Shown: piece after piece, positions 15,546 to 23,211 of the stretch
Position numbering within the stretch: the first letter of the stretch is position 1
Layout: each line of letters starts with the position of its first letter
NCBI RefSeq assembly: GCF_003437035.1
Contig: NZ_QSRL01000017.1
Location: 1 to 39,966, forward strand
DNA: 39,966 nt
Direction: 5' to 3'
From: Collinsella sp. TF08-11AT
GTDB taxonomy: Bacteria; Actinomycetota; Coriobacteriia; Coriobacteriales; Coriobacteriaceae
The notes under the pieces: model-generated
What the model was told of the DNA's origin: nothing
The model's database searches: none
The model's input: only the letters and a program-made list of their open reading frames with translations
Translations under genes and position numbers: made by a program

Positions 15546-16430
15546 ATGTCCGATATCGAGAATCCGACAGGCGACACGCGCCCGATTGGCGTGTTCGATT
15601 CTGGTTTGGGCGGTCTGACGGTTGCGCGCGCCATCGCGACGGTGCTGCCGCACGAGTCCGTCTACTACTTCGGCGACACCAAACGCTGCCCCTACGGCAC
15701 GCGCACCGAGGATGAGGTGCGCTCGTTTGCGTTGCAGGCGGGCCGTTGGCTGTCGAAGCACGACGTCAAGATTATGGTCATCGCCTGCAACACGGCGACA
15801 GCTGCGGCCTTGCGTCTGGCCCAGCAGGTGCTCGACGTTCCCGTGATCGGCGTGATCGCGCCGGGTGCCCGTGCGGCAATCAACAGCACCCGTTCGCGTC
15901 GCGTGGGCGTGCTCGCCACCAACCTCACCATTCGCTCGGGCGCCTACACGCGCGCCATTCAGGATCTAGATGCCGGCGTCGATGTATACGGTTGTCCTGC
16001 CTCGAGCTTTGTCGAGGTTGTCGAACACGAGCTCGCCTCGGGCGCGCATCTGCAAGAGCAGTGGCTCGAGAACGAGGACATCTTCGATACGCCAGCCGTG
16101 CGAGCGCTGGTGGGTGCCACGGTTGAGCCGCTGCGCGATCGCGGAATCGATACCGTGGTGCTCGGCTGTACGCACTTTCCGCTGCTCGTGGGGCCTATTC
16201 GCCATGCGCTGGGGCCCGGGGTGCGTGTGGTGAGTTCCGCCGAGGAGACTACGCGCGAGCTGACCGATATCCTCACGCGCCGCGAGCAGCTGGCGGGCGA
16301 CGCTGCCGAGCCTCAGCATCGCTTTGCGACGACGGCCGATAACATTGCCGAGTTTGCGGTGGCGGGTAGCTTTATCTTTGGCCAGCCGCTCAAGAGCATC
16401 GAACATATTGATATCGACGAACTGAAATAG
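15546..16430 (+). CDS. murI: Glutamate racemase
   Basis: A 294-residue cytosolic racemase that supplies D-glutamate for peptidoglycan. The two catalytic cysteines are in [13 protein letters not shown] and [11 protein letters not shown], and the N-terminal substrate loop is [19 protein letters not shown]-type substrate contacts are represented by [14 protein letters not shown]. The ATG lies behind GGTGAGGTA. The order murI-rph-rdgB resembles the racE-rph-rdgB neighbourhood of Bacillus. Length is slightly above the usual 265-285 residues because of a longer C-terminus. Confidence 0.96.
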   Translation: MSDIENPTGDTRPIGVFDSGLGGLTVARAIATVLPHESVYYFGDTKRCPYGTRTEDEVRSFALQAGRWLSKHDVKIMVIACNTATAAALRLAQQVLDVPVIGVIAPGARAAINSTRSRRVGVLATNLTIRSGAYTRAIQDLDAGVDVYGCPASSFVEVVEHELASGAHLQEQWLENEDIFDTPAVRALVGATVEPLRDRGIDTVVLGCTHFPLLVGPIRHALGPGVRVVSSAEETTRELTDILTRREQLAGDAAEPQHRFATTADNIAEFAVAGSFIFGQPLKSIEHIDIDELK

Positions 16431-16485
16431 ATGTAGGGTTACCGTCCAAAGACTTGCCCTCTTCTTCTGCCGAAAGGATATTTCT

Positions 16486-17211
16486 ATGGAGTACATGCAG
16501 GTCAACCGCGCCAACGGCCGTGCCGCCAATGAACTGCGCCCCGTCAAGCTCACCCGTGGTGTTATGAAACATGCCCACGGCTCGTGCCTGGCTGAGTTCG
16601 GCGACACGCGCGTGCTGTGTGCCGCCACAATTGAGGAGGGCGTGCCGGGCTGGCGCAAGGGCGCCAAGGCCGGTTGGGTAACCGCAGAGTATGCCATGCT
16701 GCCGGCATCGACCGGTAAGCGTTGCAAGCGCGAGTATACCAAGCGTAAGGGCCGCTCCATGGAGATCGAACGTCTCATCGGCCGTAGCCTGCGTACCGTC
16801 GTCAACATGAAGGCGCTCGGCGAGTACACCGTCACCGTCGACTGCGATGTGATCCAGGCGGATGGCGGCACGCGTACGGCGAGCATTACCGGTGCCTGGG
16901 TGGCGCTGCATGATGCTCTTGCTATGTGGGTCGAGGCCGGCAAGATCGAGCGCATTCCGCTCACGGGCCAGGTTGCCGCCATCTCTATGGGCGTTGTCGA
17001 CGGCAACACCATGCTCGACCTCGATTATTCCGAGGACAGCCACGCCGAGGTCGACATGAATCTCGTCGCTACCGACACCGGCGAGATGATTGAGCTCCAA
17101 GGCACCGGCGAGCAGGCGCCCTTCGACCGCAAGCGTCTCAACGCCCTGCTCGACCTGGGCGACAAGGGCATCGCCGAGCTCATCGAGCTTCAGCGCCAAG
17201 CCCTCGCCTAA
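16486..17211 (+). CDS. rph: Ribonuclease PH
   Basis: A 241-residue phosphorolytic 3'-5' exoribonuclease that trims tRNA 3' ends, acting as a hexamer. Motifs: [67 protein letters not shown] and [28 protein letters not shown] is the N-terminus from the ATG at 16486; an alternative start at Met4 is possible. GAAAGGA precedes it. A strong terminator begins inside its stop codon. Full family length, no missing residues noticed. Confidence 0.96.
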   Translation: MEYMQVNRANGRAANELRPVKLTRGVMKHAHGSCLAEFGDTRVLCAATIEEGVPGWRKGAKAGWVTAEYAMLPASTGKRCKREYTKRKGRSMEIERLIGRSLRTVVNMKALGEYTVTVDCDVIQADGGTRTASITGAWVALHDALAMWVEAGKIERIPLTGQVAAISMGVVDGNTMLDLDYSEDSHAEVDMNLVATDTGEMIELQGTGEQAPFDRKRLNALLDLGDKGIAELIELQRQALA

Positions 17212-17248
17212 CCTGCCAAAAAGGGACAGGTTTATTTTGGCAGGTTTT
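17210..17248 (+). terminator. Terminator of rph
   Basis: A 12-bp perfect stem AACCTGCCAAAA/TTTTGGCAGGTT with a 13-nt loop, followed by TT, starts within the rph stop codon. The loop GGGACAGGTTTA partly repeats the arm sequence; the element may be a repeated palindrome used as a terminator. Confidence 0.7.
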
Positions 17249-17354
17249 ATCTGGGAAAACGTCGAAGTATAAGACTGCCGTTGATTGAGAGGGGAGAGGC
17301 GGAGGCCCTCGTCGCCCTCGGCGCGGCATTGCTATAGAGACAAGGAGACCACTC

Positions 17355-17996
17355 ATGGCACTTGAGAAGATCGACATCGACACCCTCGACCCGGCGGCGA
17401 CCATTGTCGTGGCAACGGGCAACGCCCATAAGCTCACCGAGATCGAGGCCATTTTGGGCAAGGTCATGCCCGAGGTGCGCTTTGTGGCGCTCGGCCAGCT
17501 GGGCGAATTTGAGGACCCCGAGGAAAACGGCACGACGTTTTTGGAGAACGCCATCATCAAGGCGCAGGCTGCCGTCGAAGAGACGGGGCTCATGGCCATT
17601 GCCGACGATTCGGGCCTGGTCGTCGACGCGCTGGACGGTGAGCCCGGTGTGTATAGCGCGCGCTACGCGGGCGTTCACGGCGACGATGCCGCCAACAATG
17701 CCAAGCTGCTCGTGAATCTGGAAGGCGTGGCAGACGAGGACCGCACCGCGCGCTTTATGAGCGTCGTTGCGCTCATCGATACGGACGGCCTGGTCACCTA
17801 TGGCGAGGGCGCCTGTGAGGGCGTTATCGCGCACGAGGGCCGCGGCGATCACGGCTTTGGCTACGACCCGCTGTTCCTGCCGGTCGATACGCCGGGCAAG
17901 ACTATGGCCGAGCTCACGGCGGACGAGAAGAACGCCATCAGCCATCGATTCCATGCGCTCGAGCACCTATCCGCCAAACTGACGGGCGAGGAGTAA
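17355..17996 (+). CDS. rdgB: XTP/dITP diphosphatase (non-canonical purine NTPase)
   Basis: A 213-residue Ham1/RdgB protein that hydrolyses dITP, XTP and ITP to monophosphates, cleaning the nucleotide pool. Signature elements are VVATGNAHKLTEIEAIL, ADDSGLVVDALDGEPGVYSARYAG, GFGYDPLFLP and a C-terminal SHRFHALEHL. It starts at ATG 17355 with AAGGAG upstream, and stops three bases before dtd, so the two are co-transcribed. The leading 15 residues are slightly longer than in most homologues. Confidence 0.96.
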   Translation: MALEKIDIDTLDPAATIVVATGNAHKLTEIEAILGKVMPEVRFVALGQLGEFEDPEENGTTFLENAIIKAQAAVEETGLMAIADDSGLVVDALDGEPGVYSARYAGVHGDDAANNAKLLVNLEGVADEDRTARFMSVVALIDTDGLVTYGEGACEGVIAHEGRGDHGFGYDPLFLPVDTPGKTMAELTADEKNAISHRFHALEHLSAKLTGEE

Positions 17997-17999
17997 GCC

Positions 18000-18446
18000 G
18001 TGCGTGCGGTGGTGCAGCGCGTACTCAATGCCGGCGTGACAGTCGACGGCGAGTGCGTGGGCAAAATTGGGCGCGGCTATCTGGTGCTGTTGGGCGTGGG
18101 CCACGGCGACACGCGCGCCGAGGCTGATAAGCTGTGGGGCAAGCTCCGCGGCTTGCGCATTAACGAGGACGAGAACGGCAAGACCAACCTGGCACTTGCC
18201 GATGTCGACGGCGAGGTTCTCGTAGTGTCGCAGTTCACGCTGTTCGCCGATTGCCGTCACGGCCGCCGCCCATCGTTTACCGATGCCGGCGCCCCCGATG
18301 TTGCCAACGAGCTCTACGAGTACTTCTTGACGCTCGTTCGCAAAGATGTCGAACACGTGGCGCACGGCATCTTTGGCGCCGATATGAAAGTCGACTTGGT
18401 CAACGACGGTCCGTTCACCATCGTCCTCGATACCGACAATCTGTAA
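18000..18446 (+). CDS. dtd: D-aminoacyl-tRNA deacylase
   Basis: A 148-residue DTD enzyme that removes D-amino acids (and glycine mischarged on tRNA-Ala) from tRNA. It has both signature motifs: SQFTLFAD (Thr in the active site) and the cross-dimer NDGPFTI near the C-terminus, where most homologues have NxGPVT. The N-terminus [15 protein letters not shown] is canonical and starts with GTG at 18000, directly after rdgB. Length equals the family norm. Confidence 0.95.
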   Translation: MRAVVQRVLNAGVTVDGECVGKIGRGYLVLLGVGHGDTRAEADKLWGKLRGLRINEDENGKTNLALADVDGEVLVVSQFTLFADCRHGRRPSFTDAGAPDVANELYEYFLTLVRKDVEHVAHGIFGADMKVDLVNDGPFTIVLDTDNL

Positions 18447-18463
18447 GTAGCCAAATTAGCTAC

Positions 18464-18493
18464 TTGCGCGTGGTCGCAACAGGGTGCTATAGT
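18464..18493 (+). promoter_or_regulatory. Promoter of veg-ispE
   Basis: -35 TTGCGC (18464-18469), 18-nt spacer ending in TGC, extended -10 TATAGT (18488-18493). It starts within 20 bp of the dtd stop. Confidence 0.65.
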
Positions 18494-18513
18494 ATTAGAG
18501 TTTTGTCTATCTT

Positions 18514-18533
18514 AGGGGTATTATCCCCTTTTT
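18514..18533 (+). terminator. Short terminator-like hairpin in the veg leader
   Basis: AGGGG-N6-CCCCT followed by five T lies between the promoter and the veg ribosome-binding site GGAGG (18548-18552). A 5-bp stem is short; it might attenuate transcription of veg-ispE. The base composition is notably AT-rich here. Confidence 0.4.
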
Positions 18534-18560
18534 GAATTGCATCTTCTGGAGGCCCTGTTC

Positions 18561-18857
18561 ATGGAAGAGATGGAAGTCAATCACGTCGACGACATCCACG
18601 AGAAGCTGACCGATATGGTGGGCGATCGCGTTAAGGTGAAGGCCAACATGGGCCGCACCCGCGTCGTCGAGCGCATGGGCACCATCAAGAGCGTCCATCC
18701 GGCAGTCTTTATCGTCGAGGTTGACGAGCGCCGCGGCCGCAAGTCGCGTCAGTCCTACCAGTATATCGATGTCCTCACCGGTCAGGTCGAGCTGTTCGAC
18801 CCCGAGAGCGGCGAGCATATCTTTACCCCGCTCGGCAATCAGCTCGAGGAGCACTAG
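18561..18857 (+). CDS. veg: Veg family protein
   Basis: A 98-residue protein of the Veg (DUF1021) family, with VGDRVKVKANMGRTRVVERM, the aromatic/valine block HPAVFIVEVDERRG, and SYQYIDVLTGQVELF aligning with Bacillus subtilis Veg. In B. subtilis veg affects biofilm gene expression and lies next to ispE; the same order is seen here. A small SH3-like barrel that binds nucleic acid is a reasonable guess, not shown. Reading frame extends to a TTG at 18537, but GGAGG spaced before ATG 18561 sets the start. The ispE start is two bases after its stop. Confidence 0.85.
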   Translation: MEEMEVNHVDDIHEKLTDMVGDRVKVKANMGRTRVVERMGTIKSVHPAVFIVEVDERRGRKSRQSYQYIDVLTGQVELFDPESGEHIFTPLGNQLEEH

Positions 18858-18859
18858 CG

Positions 18860-19756
18860 GTGACCGATCGGTCCCTGACTCTTTCCGCGCCGGCAAAGAT
18901 TAACCTCTACCTGGGGGTTCATACCGAGCGCGATGACCGCGGCTACCACAGGGTCGATTCCCTGATGGCAGCTGTCGGTCTTTCCGATACCGTGACGGTT
19001 ACGCCGGCACAGGCGCTGACCGTCCAGACGGTTCCGGCATCAGATTTTCCCATGCAAAAGAATACGGCGTATCGGGCTGCGGTTGCTATGGCCGAGCATT
19101 ATGGTCGCGAGGCAAACATCTGCGTGACGATTGAGAAGCGCATTCCATTGTGCGCCGGCTTGGGCGGTCCCTCGACGGATGCGGCCGCGGTCATTGTCGC
19201 CTTGGCGGAGCTCTGGGGAATTGATCGCACCGACCCCGCGCTCGACGACATTGCGCGGGGCATTGGTGCTGACGTCCCGTTCTTTTTGCACGCGAGCCCT
19301 TCGTTCTACGTAGGTGGGGGAGACGTGCTGGCAACTGAGTATCCCGTGCTGCCCGCAACGCCCGTCGTGTTGGTCAAGCCGCGCGAGGCAAGCGTTTCGA
19401 CAATTGAAGCCTATCGACGTTTTGACGAGGCCCCGGTGCCTGCAGACAAGCCCGGCGCGATAGCTTCTGCCTTGCGTGCTGGTGATGCTGAGACGGCATA
19501 TGCGCTCATCCATAACAACCTGGGTGTCATTTCCGCACAGATGGAGCCTCAGATACAAACGGTTCTCGATTGGCTGCGTAAACAAGGCGGCACCGTTGCT
19601 GTAGATGTGTGCGGATCGGGCGCCTGCTCGTTTGCCATTTGCGACACCGTCGCCACGGCTGAGGGGCTTGCCGACGCTGCCCTGCAAAACGGCTGGTGGT
19701 CCTGCGCGACGGAGCTCATTCCCAACACGGTTCGCATCGAAGTGCCAAAGAAGTAA
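18860..19756 (+). CDS. ispE: 4-diphosphocytidyl-2-C-methyl-D-erythritol kinase
   Basis: A 298-residue GHMP kinase that phosphorylates CDP-ME in the MEP isoprenoid pathway. The substrate motif is SAPAKINLYLGV; the glycine-rich ATP loop is PLCAGLGGPSTDAAAV, where most relatives have GGGSSDAA, so Pro and Thr replace Gly and Ser; IGADVPFFL and the third motif CGSGACSFAI are present. The GTG start at 18860 is two bases after the veg stop, implying coupled translation. ispD and ispF are about 15 kb away in another cluster in this same window. Confidence 0.95.
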   Translation: MTDRSLTLSAPAKINLYLGVHTERDDRGYHRVDSLMAAVGLSDTVTVTPAQALTVQTVPASDFPMQKNTAYRAAVAMAEHYGREANICVTIEKRIPLCAGLGGPSTDAAAVIVALAELWGIDRTDPALDDIARGIGADVPFFLHASPSFYVGGGDVLATEYPVLPATPVVLVKPREASVSTIEAYRRFDEAPVPADKPGAIASALRAGDAETAYALIHNNLGVISAQMEPQIQTVLDWLRKQGGTVAVDVCGSGACSFAICDTVATAEGLADAALQNGWWSCATELIPNTVRIEVPKK

Positions 19757-19791
19757 AAATTTCTCTAGCACACGACGGAAATCTTTGTTAC

Positions 19792-19797
19792 TATAGT
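19792..19797 (+). promoter_or_regulatory. -10 box of tRNA-Pro promoter
   Basis: TATAGT preceded by TTAC lies 8 bp before the tRNA-Pro 5' end. A convincing -35 was not found. Confidence 0.45.
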
Positions 19798-19805
19798 CGA
19801 GCTAA

Positions 19806-19882
19806 CGGGTTGTGGCTCAGTTTGGTAGAGCACTGCGTTCGGGACGCAGGGGTCGCTGGTTCAAATCCAGTCAACCCGACCA
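19806..19882 (+). tRNA. tRNA-Pro (anticodon CGG)
   Basis: A full cloverleaf: acceptor CGGGTTG/CAACCCG, D-stem GCTC/GAGC, anticodon stem CTGCG/CGCAG around TTCGGGA (anticodon CGG, reading CCG), T-arm GCTGG-TTCAAAT-CCAGT, discriminator A and encoded CCA. Confidence 0.96.
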
Positions 19883-19892
19883 GAGCATGAGG

Positions 19893-19921
19893 AGGGACCG
19901 CTTCTTGCGGTCCCTTTTTTT
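19893..19921 (+). terminator. Terminator of tRNA-Pro
   Basis: A 9-bp perfect stem AGGGACCGC/GCGGTCCCT with a 5-nt loop is followed by a run of seven T. Confidence 0.93.
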
Positions 19922-19929
19922 AGCTATTG

Positions 19930-19958
19930 TTGTGATACCGCGATACCCGCGGTATACT
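19930..19958 (+). promoter_or_regulatory. tatA promoter with embedded operator-like palindrome
   Basis: -35 TTGTGA (19930-19935), 17-nt spacer, -10 TATACT (19953-19958). A perfect inverted repeat ATACCGCG-N5-CGCGGTAT (19935-19955) fills the spacer and enters the -10, as a repressor operator would. A hairpin role in RNA is unlikely because it lies upstream of the expected start site. Confidence 0.6.
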
Positions 19959-19994
19959 CATTCGAGCTTGTCTCGCTGTATTGTGGAGGTCTAC

Positions 19995-20270
19995 ATGTTT
20001 GGACTGAGGGCTCCTGAGCTCATCATTATTCTCGTCGTTGTCCTGATTATCTTCGGGCCCAAGAACCTGCCGAAGCTCGGCAAGTCCCTCGGTTCTACCG
20101 TCAAGAATATCCGTGAGGGTATGGAGGGCGACGATAAGGCCGAGACCAAGCAGGCCGAGGAGGTCGTGGTCGAGCAGTCCGAGGAGGACAAGGAGATCGC
20201 TGAGCTCGAGGCCAAGCTCGCTGCTGCCAAGAAGAAGCAGGCAGAGGACAGCGACGCGGACGCAGAGTAG
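19995..20270 (+). CDS. tatA: Sec-independent translocase component TatA
   Basis: A 91-residue TatA/E protein that forms the membrane pore of the twin-arginine translocase. It has a single N-terminal transmembrane helix (about residues 6-21, PELIIILVVVLIIF), the hinge FGPKNLPKLGKSLG and an amphipathic helix, followed by a highly charged Glu/Lys/Ala tail. An open frame continues upstream through the tRNA-Pro gene, but GGAGG before ATG 19995 and the TatA-like MFGLRAPE start fix the N-terminus. tatC is not in the window, so this is a detached tatA. It has its own promoter and a terminator downstream. Confidence 0.93.
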   Translation: MFGLRAPELIIILVVVLIIFGPKNLPKLGKSLGSTVKNIREGMEGDDKAETKQAEEVVVEQSEEDKEIAELEAKLAAAKKKQAEDSDADAE

Positions 20271-20295
20271 TCCCATCCCTTTGGGGTGAGCACCT

Positions 20296-20328
20296 GACCG
20301 GCTTGCCCGCAGGCTAGCCGGTCTTTTT
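20296..20328 (+). terminator. Terminator of tatA
   Basis: Stem GACCGGCT/AGCCGGTC (8 bp, 12-nt loop) followed by TTTTT. Confidence 0.88.
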
Positions 20329-20376
20329 CGTTTTGTTGACAGTTGATTGTTTGATCAGAGTTGGGGAGATATCCGT

Positions 20377-20847
20377 ATGGACGCAAGCCAGATCGTACTG
20401 ACCGCTGAGGGCCGCCAGAAGCTCGTCGAGGAGCTCGCTTGGCGTGAGGGCGATTACGCCAAGGAGATCGTCGAGGACATCAAGGAAGCCCGCGCGTTCG
20501 GCGACCTTTCGGAGAACTCCGAGTACGATGCCGCCAAGGACAAGCAGGCCCAGAACGCCGCTCGTATTGCCGAGATCCAGGCCATCCTTGCCAACGCTCA
20601 GGTTGCTGCCACCACAGGTGATTTGACCGTCTCCATCGGTTCCACCGTTTCTCTGATTGATCCCAACGGTGAGGTCATGGAAGTCACGCTCGTCGGTACC
20701 ACCGAGACCAACTCGCTCGAGCACAAGATTTCCAACGAGTCTCCGGTCGGCCACGCCATCATCGGTCACGGCGAGGGCGACTCCGTCGAGGTCGTTACGC
20801 CTTCCGGCAAGACTCGCGTCTACACCATCGCCAAGATTGCACGCTAG
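20377..20847 (+). CDS. greA: Transcription elongation factor GreA
   Basis: A 156-residue factor that enters the RNA polymerase secondary channel and stimulates cleavage of backtracked RNA. The N-terminal coiled coil (about 5-75) carries the acidic tip in FGDLSENSEYDAAKDKQ, and the C-terminal FKBP-like domain has SPVGHAIIGHGEGDSVEV. The frame opens at TTG 20347, but the ATG at 20377 has GGGGAG and yields MDASQIVLT, the expected N-terminus. A TTGACA sits at 20336-20341, with no good -10 at the right distance. lysS follows, an arrangement common in Gram-positive bacteria. Confidence 0.96.
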   Translation: MDASQIVLTAEGRQKLVEELAWREGDYAKEIVEDIKEARAFGDLSENSEYDAAKDKQAQNAARIAEIQAILANAQVAATTGDLTVSIGSTVSLIDPNGEVMEVTLVGTTETNSLEHKISNESPVGHAIIGHGEGDSVEVVTPSGKTRVYTIAKIAR

Positions 20848-20851
20848 ACCA

Positions 20852-20908
20852 CGGTCCCGCGTAAAGGTATGTTTTCGCTCCCTGGGACCGAATCCTGGGG
20901 AGCGTTTT
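20852..20908 (+). promoter_or_regulatory. Two overlapping stems between greA and lysS (terminator or attenuator)
   Basis: Stem 1 pairs CGGTCCC (20852-20858) with GGGACCG (20884-20890). Stem 2 pairs CGCTCCC (20876-20882) with GGGAGCG (20898-20904), followed by TTTT. The 5' arm of stem 2 lies in the loop of stem 1 and its 3' arm outside, so they form either alternatives or a pseudoknot. Stem 2 looks like a terminator. No T-box sequence is seen. Confidence 0.5.
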
Positions 20909-20926
20909 AGTTCGAGGAGCTAACTT

Positions 20927-22891
20927 ATGGCAGAGAACCAGAACGCCGCAGATCAGGCATCGACGCTCAACGACGAGCGCGCCACCCGCCTGGCCAAGCG
21001 CGCCGCCCTGTTCGAGGCGGGCCAGAACCCCTATCCCGAGCACTCTGAGCTTGAGGACTACGTTGCCGATATCGAGGCTAAGTACGCCGAGCTTGCCGAT
21101 GGCGAGGACACCGAGGACGTCGTGAAGATCGGCGGCCGTGTGGTCGCCAAGCGCGGTCAGGGCAAGATCATGTTCATCGTCGTACGCGATGCGACTGCCG
21201 AGATTCAGCTGTTCTGCCGCATCAACGACATGGACGAGGCTGCCTGGAATACGCTCAAGTCCCTCGACCTGGGCGACATCCTGGGCGTGACCGGCGTGGT
21301 TGTGCGCACCCAGCGCGGCCAGCTTTCCGTTGCCCCTAAGAGCGCGACCCTGCTTGCCAAGGCCGTTCGTCCGCTGCCCGAGAAGTTCCACGGTCTTTCC
21401 GATAAGGAGACCCGCTATCGCCAGCGCTATGTTGACCTGATCGCCAACGACGACGTTCGCGAGACGTTCCGTAAGCGTTCGCAGATTCTCTCCACCTTCC
21501 GTCGCTTTATGGAGTCCGACGGCTACATGGAGGTCGAGACCCCCATCCTGCAGACCATCCAGGGCGGCGCTACGGCTAAGCCGTTCATCACGCACTTCAA
21601 CGCGCTCGATCAGGAGTGCTACCTGCGCATTGCTACCGAGCTGCACCTCAAGCGCTGCATCGTCGGCGGTTTTGAGCGCGTGTTCGAGATCGGCCGTATC
21701 TTCCGTAACGAGGGCATGGACCTTACCCACAACCCCGAGTTCACCACGATGGAGGCCTATCGTGCCTTCTCCGACCTCGAGGGCATGAAGGCGCTCGCCC
21801 AGGGTGTCATTAAGGCGGCTAACAAGGCCATCGGCAACCCCGAGGTCATCGAGTACCAGGGTCAGACCATCGACCTTTCTGGTGAGTGGGCCAGCCGTCC
21901 CATGACCGACATCGTCTCCGACGTGCTCGGCAAACAGGTCACCATCGATACGCCGGTCGAGGAGCTTGCTGCTGCCGCGCGCGAGAAGGGCCTGGAGATT
22001 AAGCCCGAGTGGACCGCCGGCAAGATTATCGCCGAGATCTACGATGAGCTGGGCGAGGACACCATCGTCAACCCCACGTTCGTGTGCGATTACCCCATCG
22101 AGGTCAGCCCGCTTGCCAAGCGCTTTGAGGACGACCCGCGCCTGACGCACCGCTTTGAGCTGGTTATCGCCGGTCACGAGTACGCCAACGCGTTCTCCGA
22201 GCTCAACGACCCGGTCGACCAGGCCGAGCGCTTTGCCGCCCAGATGGCCGAGAAGGCTGGCGGCGACGACGAGGCCATGGAGTACGACGAGGATTACGTG
22301 CGCGCCCTCGAGTACGGTATGCCTCCTGCGGGCGGCATCGGCATCGGTATCGATCGCGTGGTCATGCTGCTCACCAACCAGGCTTCCATCCGCGACGTGC
22401 TGCTGTTCCCGCACATGAAGCCCGAGAAGGGTTTCCAGTCCGGTGCCGCTGCCGCCAAGGCTGCCGAGGCCGGCAACACCGCGAGCCCGTTCGTCAAGCC
22501 GCTCAAGCCCACGGTTGATTATTCCAAGATTGCCGTCGAGCCGCTGTTTGAGGAGTTCGTCGACTTTGATACCTTCTCCAAGAGCGATTTCCGCGCTGTG
22601 AAGGTCAAGGCGTGCGAGGCCGTCAAGAAGTCCAAGAAGCTGCTGAACTTTACGCTCGACGACGGCACCGGCACCGATCGTACCATCCTCTCCGGCATTC
22701 ACGGTTATTATGAGCCCGAGGACCTGGTCGGCAAGACCTTGCTCGCCATCACCAACCTGCCTCCGCGCAAGATGATGGGCATTCCCAGCTGCGGCATGCT
22801 CATCAGCGCTATCCACGAGGAGGAGGGCGAGGAGCGTCTCAATCTGATCCAGCTCGACGCTTCCATCCCCGCCGGCGCAAAGATGTACTAA
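20927..22891 (+). CDS. lysS: Lysyl-tRNA synthetase (class II) with C-terminal tRNA-binding domain
   Basis: A 654-residue enzyme that charges tRNA-Lys. An N-terminal OB-fold anticodon domain (about 60-160) is followed by the class-II catalytic core: motif 2 FRNEGMDLTHNPEFTTMEAY and motif 3 GIGIGIDRVVML. Ordinary LysRS ends near residue 505. Here a low-complexity Ala/Lys linker (505-535) leads to an extra domain of about 118 residues (537-654) with SDFRAVKVKACEAV and NLPPRKMMGIPSCGMLISA, the tRNA-binding OB fold seen at the C-terminus of MetRS and in Trbp111. It should raise tRNA affinity. GGAGCTAACTT precedes the ATG. Confidence 0.96.
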   Translation: MAENQNAADQASTLNDERATRLAKRAALFEAGQNPYPEHSELEDYVADIEAKYAELADGEDTEDVVKIGGRVVAKRGQGKIMFIVVRDATAEIQLFCRINDMDEAAWNTLKSLDLGDILGVTGVVVRTQRGQLSVAPKSATLLAKAVRPLPEKFHGLSDKETRYRQRYVDLIANDDVRETFRKRSQILSTFRRFMESDGYMEVETPILQTIQGGATAKPFITHFNALDQECYLRIATELHLKRCIVGGFERVFEIGRIFRNEGMDLTHNPEFTTMEAYRAFSDLEGMKALAQGVIKAANKAIGNPEVIEYQGQTIDLSGEWASRPMTDIVSDVLGKQVTIDTPVEELAAAAREKGLEIKPEWTAGKIIAEIYDELGEDTIVNPTFVCDYPIEVSPLAKRFEDDPRLTHRFELVIAGHEYANAFSELNDPVDQAERFAAQMAEKAGGDDEAMEYDEDYVRALEYGMPPAGGIGIGIDRVVMLLTNQASIRDVLLFPHMKPEKGFQSGAAAAKAAEAGNTASPFVKPLKPTVDYSKIAVEPLFEEFVDFDTFSKSDFRAVKVKACEAVKKSKKLLNFTLDDGTGTDRTILSGIHGYYEPEDLVGKTLLAITNLPPRKMMGIPSCGMLISAIHEEEGEERLNLIQLDASIPAGAKMY

Positions 22892-22894
22892 CTA

Positions 22895-22921
22895 GTTACG
22901 CGGTTCTACGAACCGCGTAAC
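22895..22921 (+). terminator. Hairpin directly after lysS
   Basis: An 11-bp perfect stem GTTACGCGGTT/AACCGCGTAAC with a 5-nt loop starts three bases after the lysS stop. No T-run follows. Confidence 0.5.
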
Positions 22922-22934
22922 GGCTCGACACTGC

Positions 22935-23033
22935 GCGGGCCGCATTTGGACAATCTGACGTTCAATTTCAAGGGCGCGACCAGAAGGTCAGCGCCCTTTC
23001 GTTTCACGTCACCTTGTCTCAAATGCGGCCCGC
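22935..23033. repeat. Large nested palindrome in the lysS-thrE gap
   Basis: A 14-bp perfect outer stem (22935-22948, GCGGGCCGCATTTG, with 23020-23033) encloses a second stem AAGGGCGC/GCGCCCTT (22970-22977 with 22991-22998) followed by TCGTTT. The inner hairpin could be a terminator. The outer arms resemble those of the 4751-4804 hairpin. The remaining 180 bp before the next gene show no gene. Confidence 0.7.
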
Positions 23034-23211
23034 TCGCTGACGTTGCCAATACATCGGCGTTGCCTTGGCCGTCAATAGTCATTGGGGACGTTCTTAAACG
23101 ACTACCCAACGGCTATTGAGCACATGGCTCGCATGGCAGCCGTCTCTTTTATGTTTCCTTTAGCCGTTGCTGCCTAGGATGGGGGTTAGTCGGTAGGAAG
23201 GGAGCGTCTAT

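Noticed and set aside
19812..19994. N-terminal extension of tatA through tRNA-Pro
   Set aside because: The frame runs through a tRNA gene and its terminator. The TatA N-terminus begins at 19995.
20795..22816. Minus-strand open frame of 673 residues opposite lysS
   Set aside because: Antisense shadow of lysS with low-complexity Leu/Gly/Val/Asp composition and no plausible start or motif.
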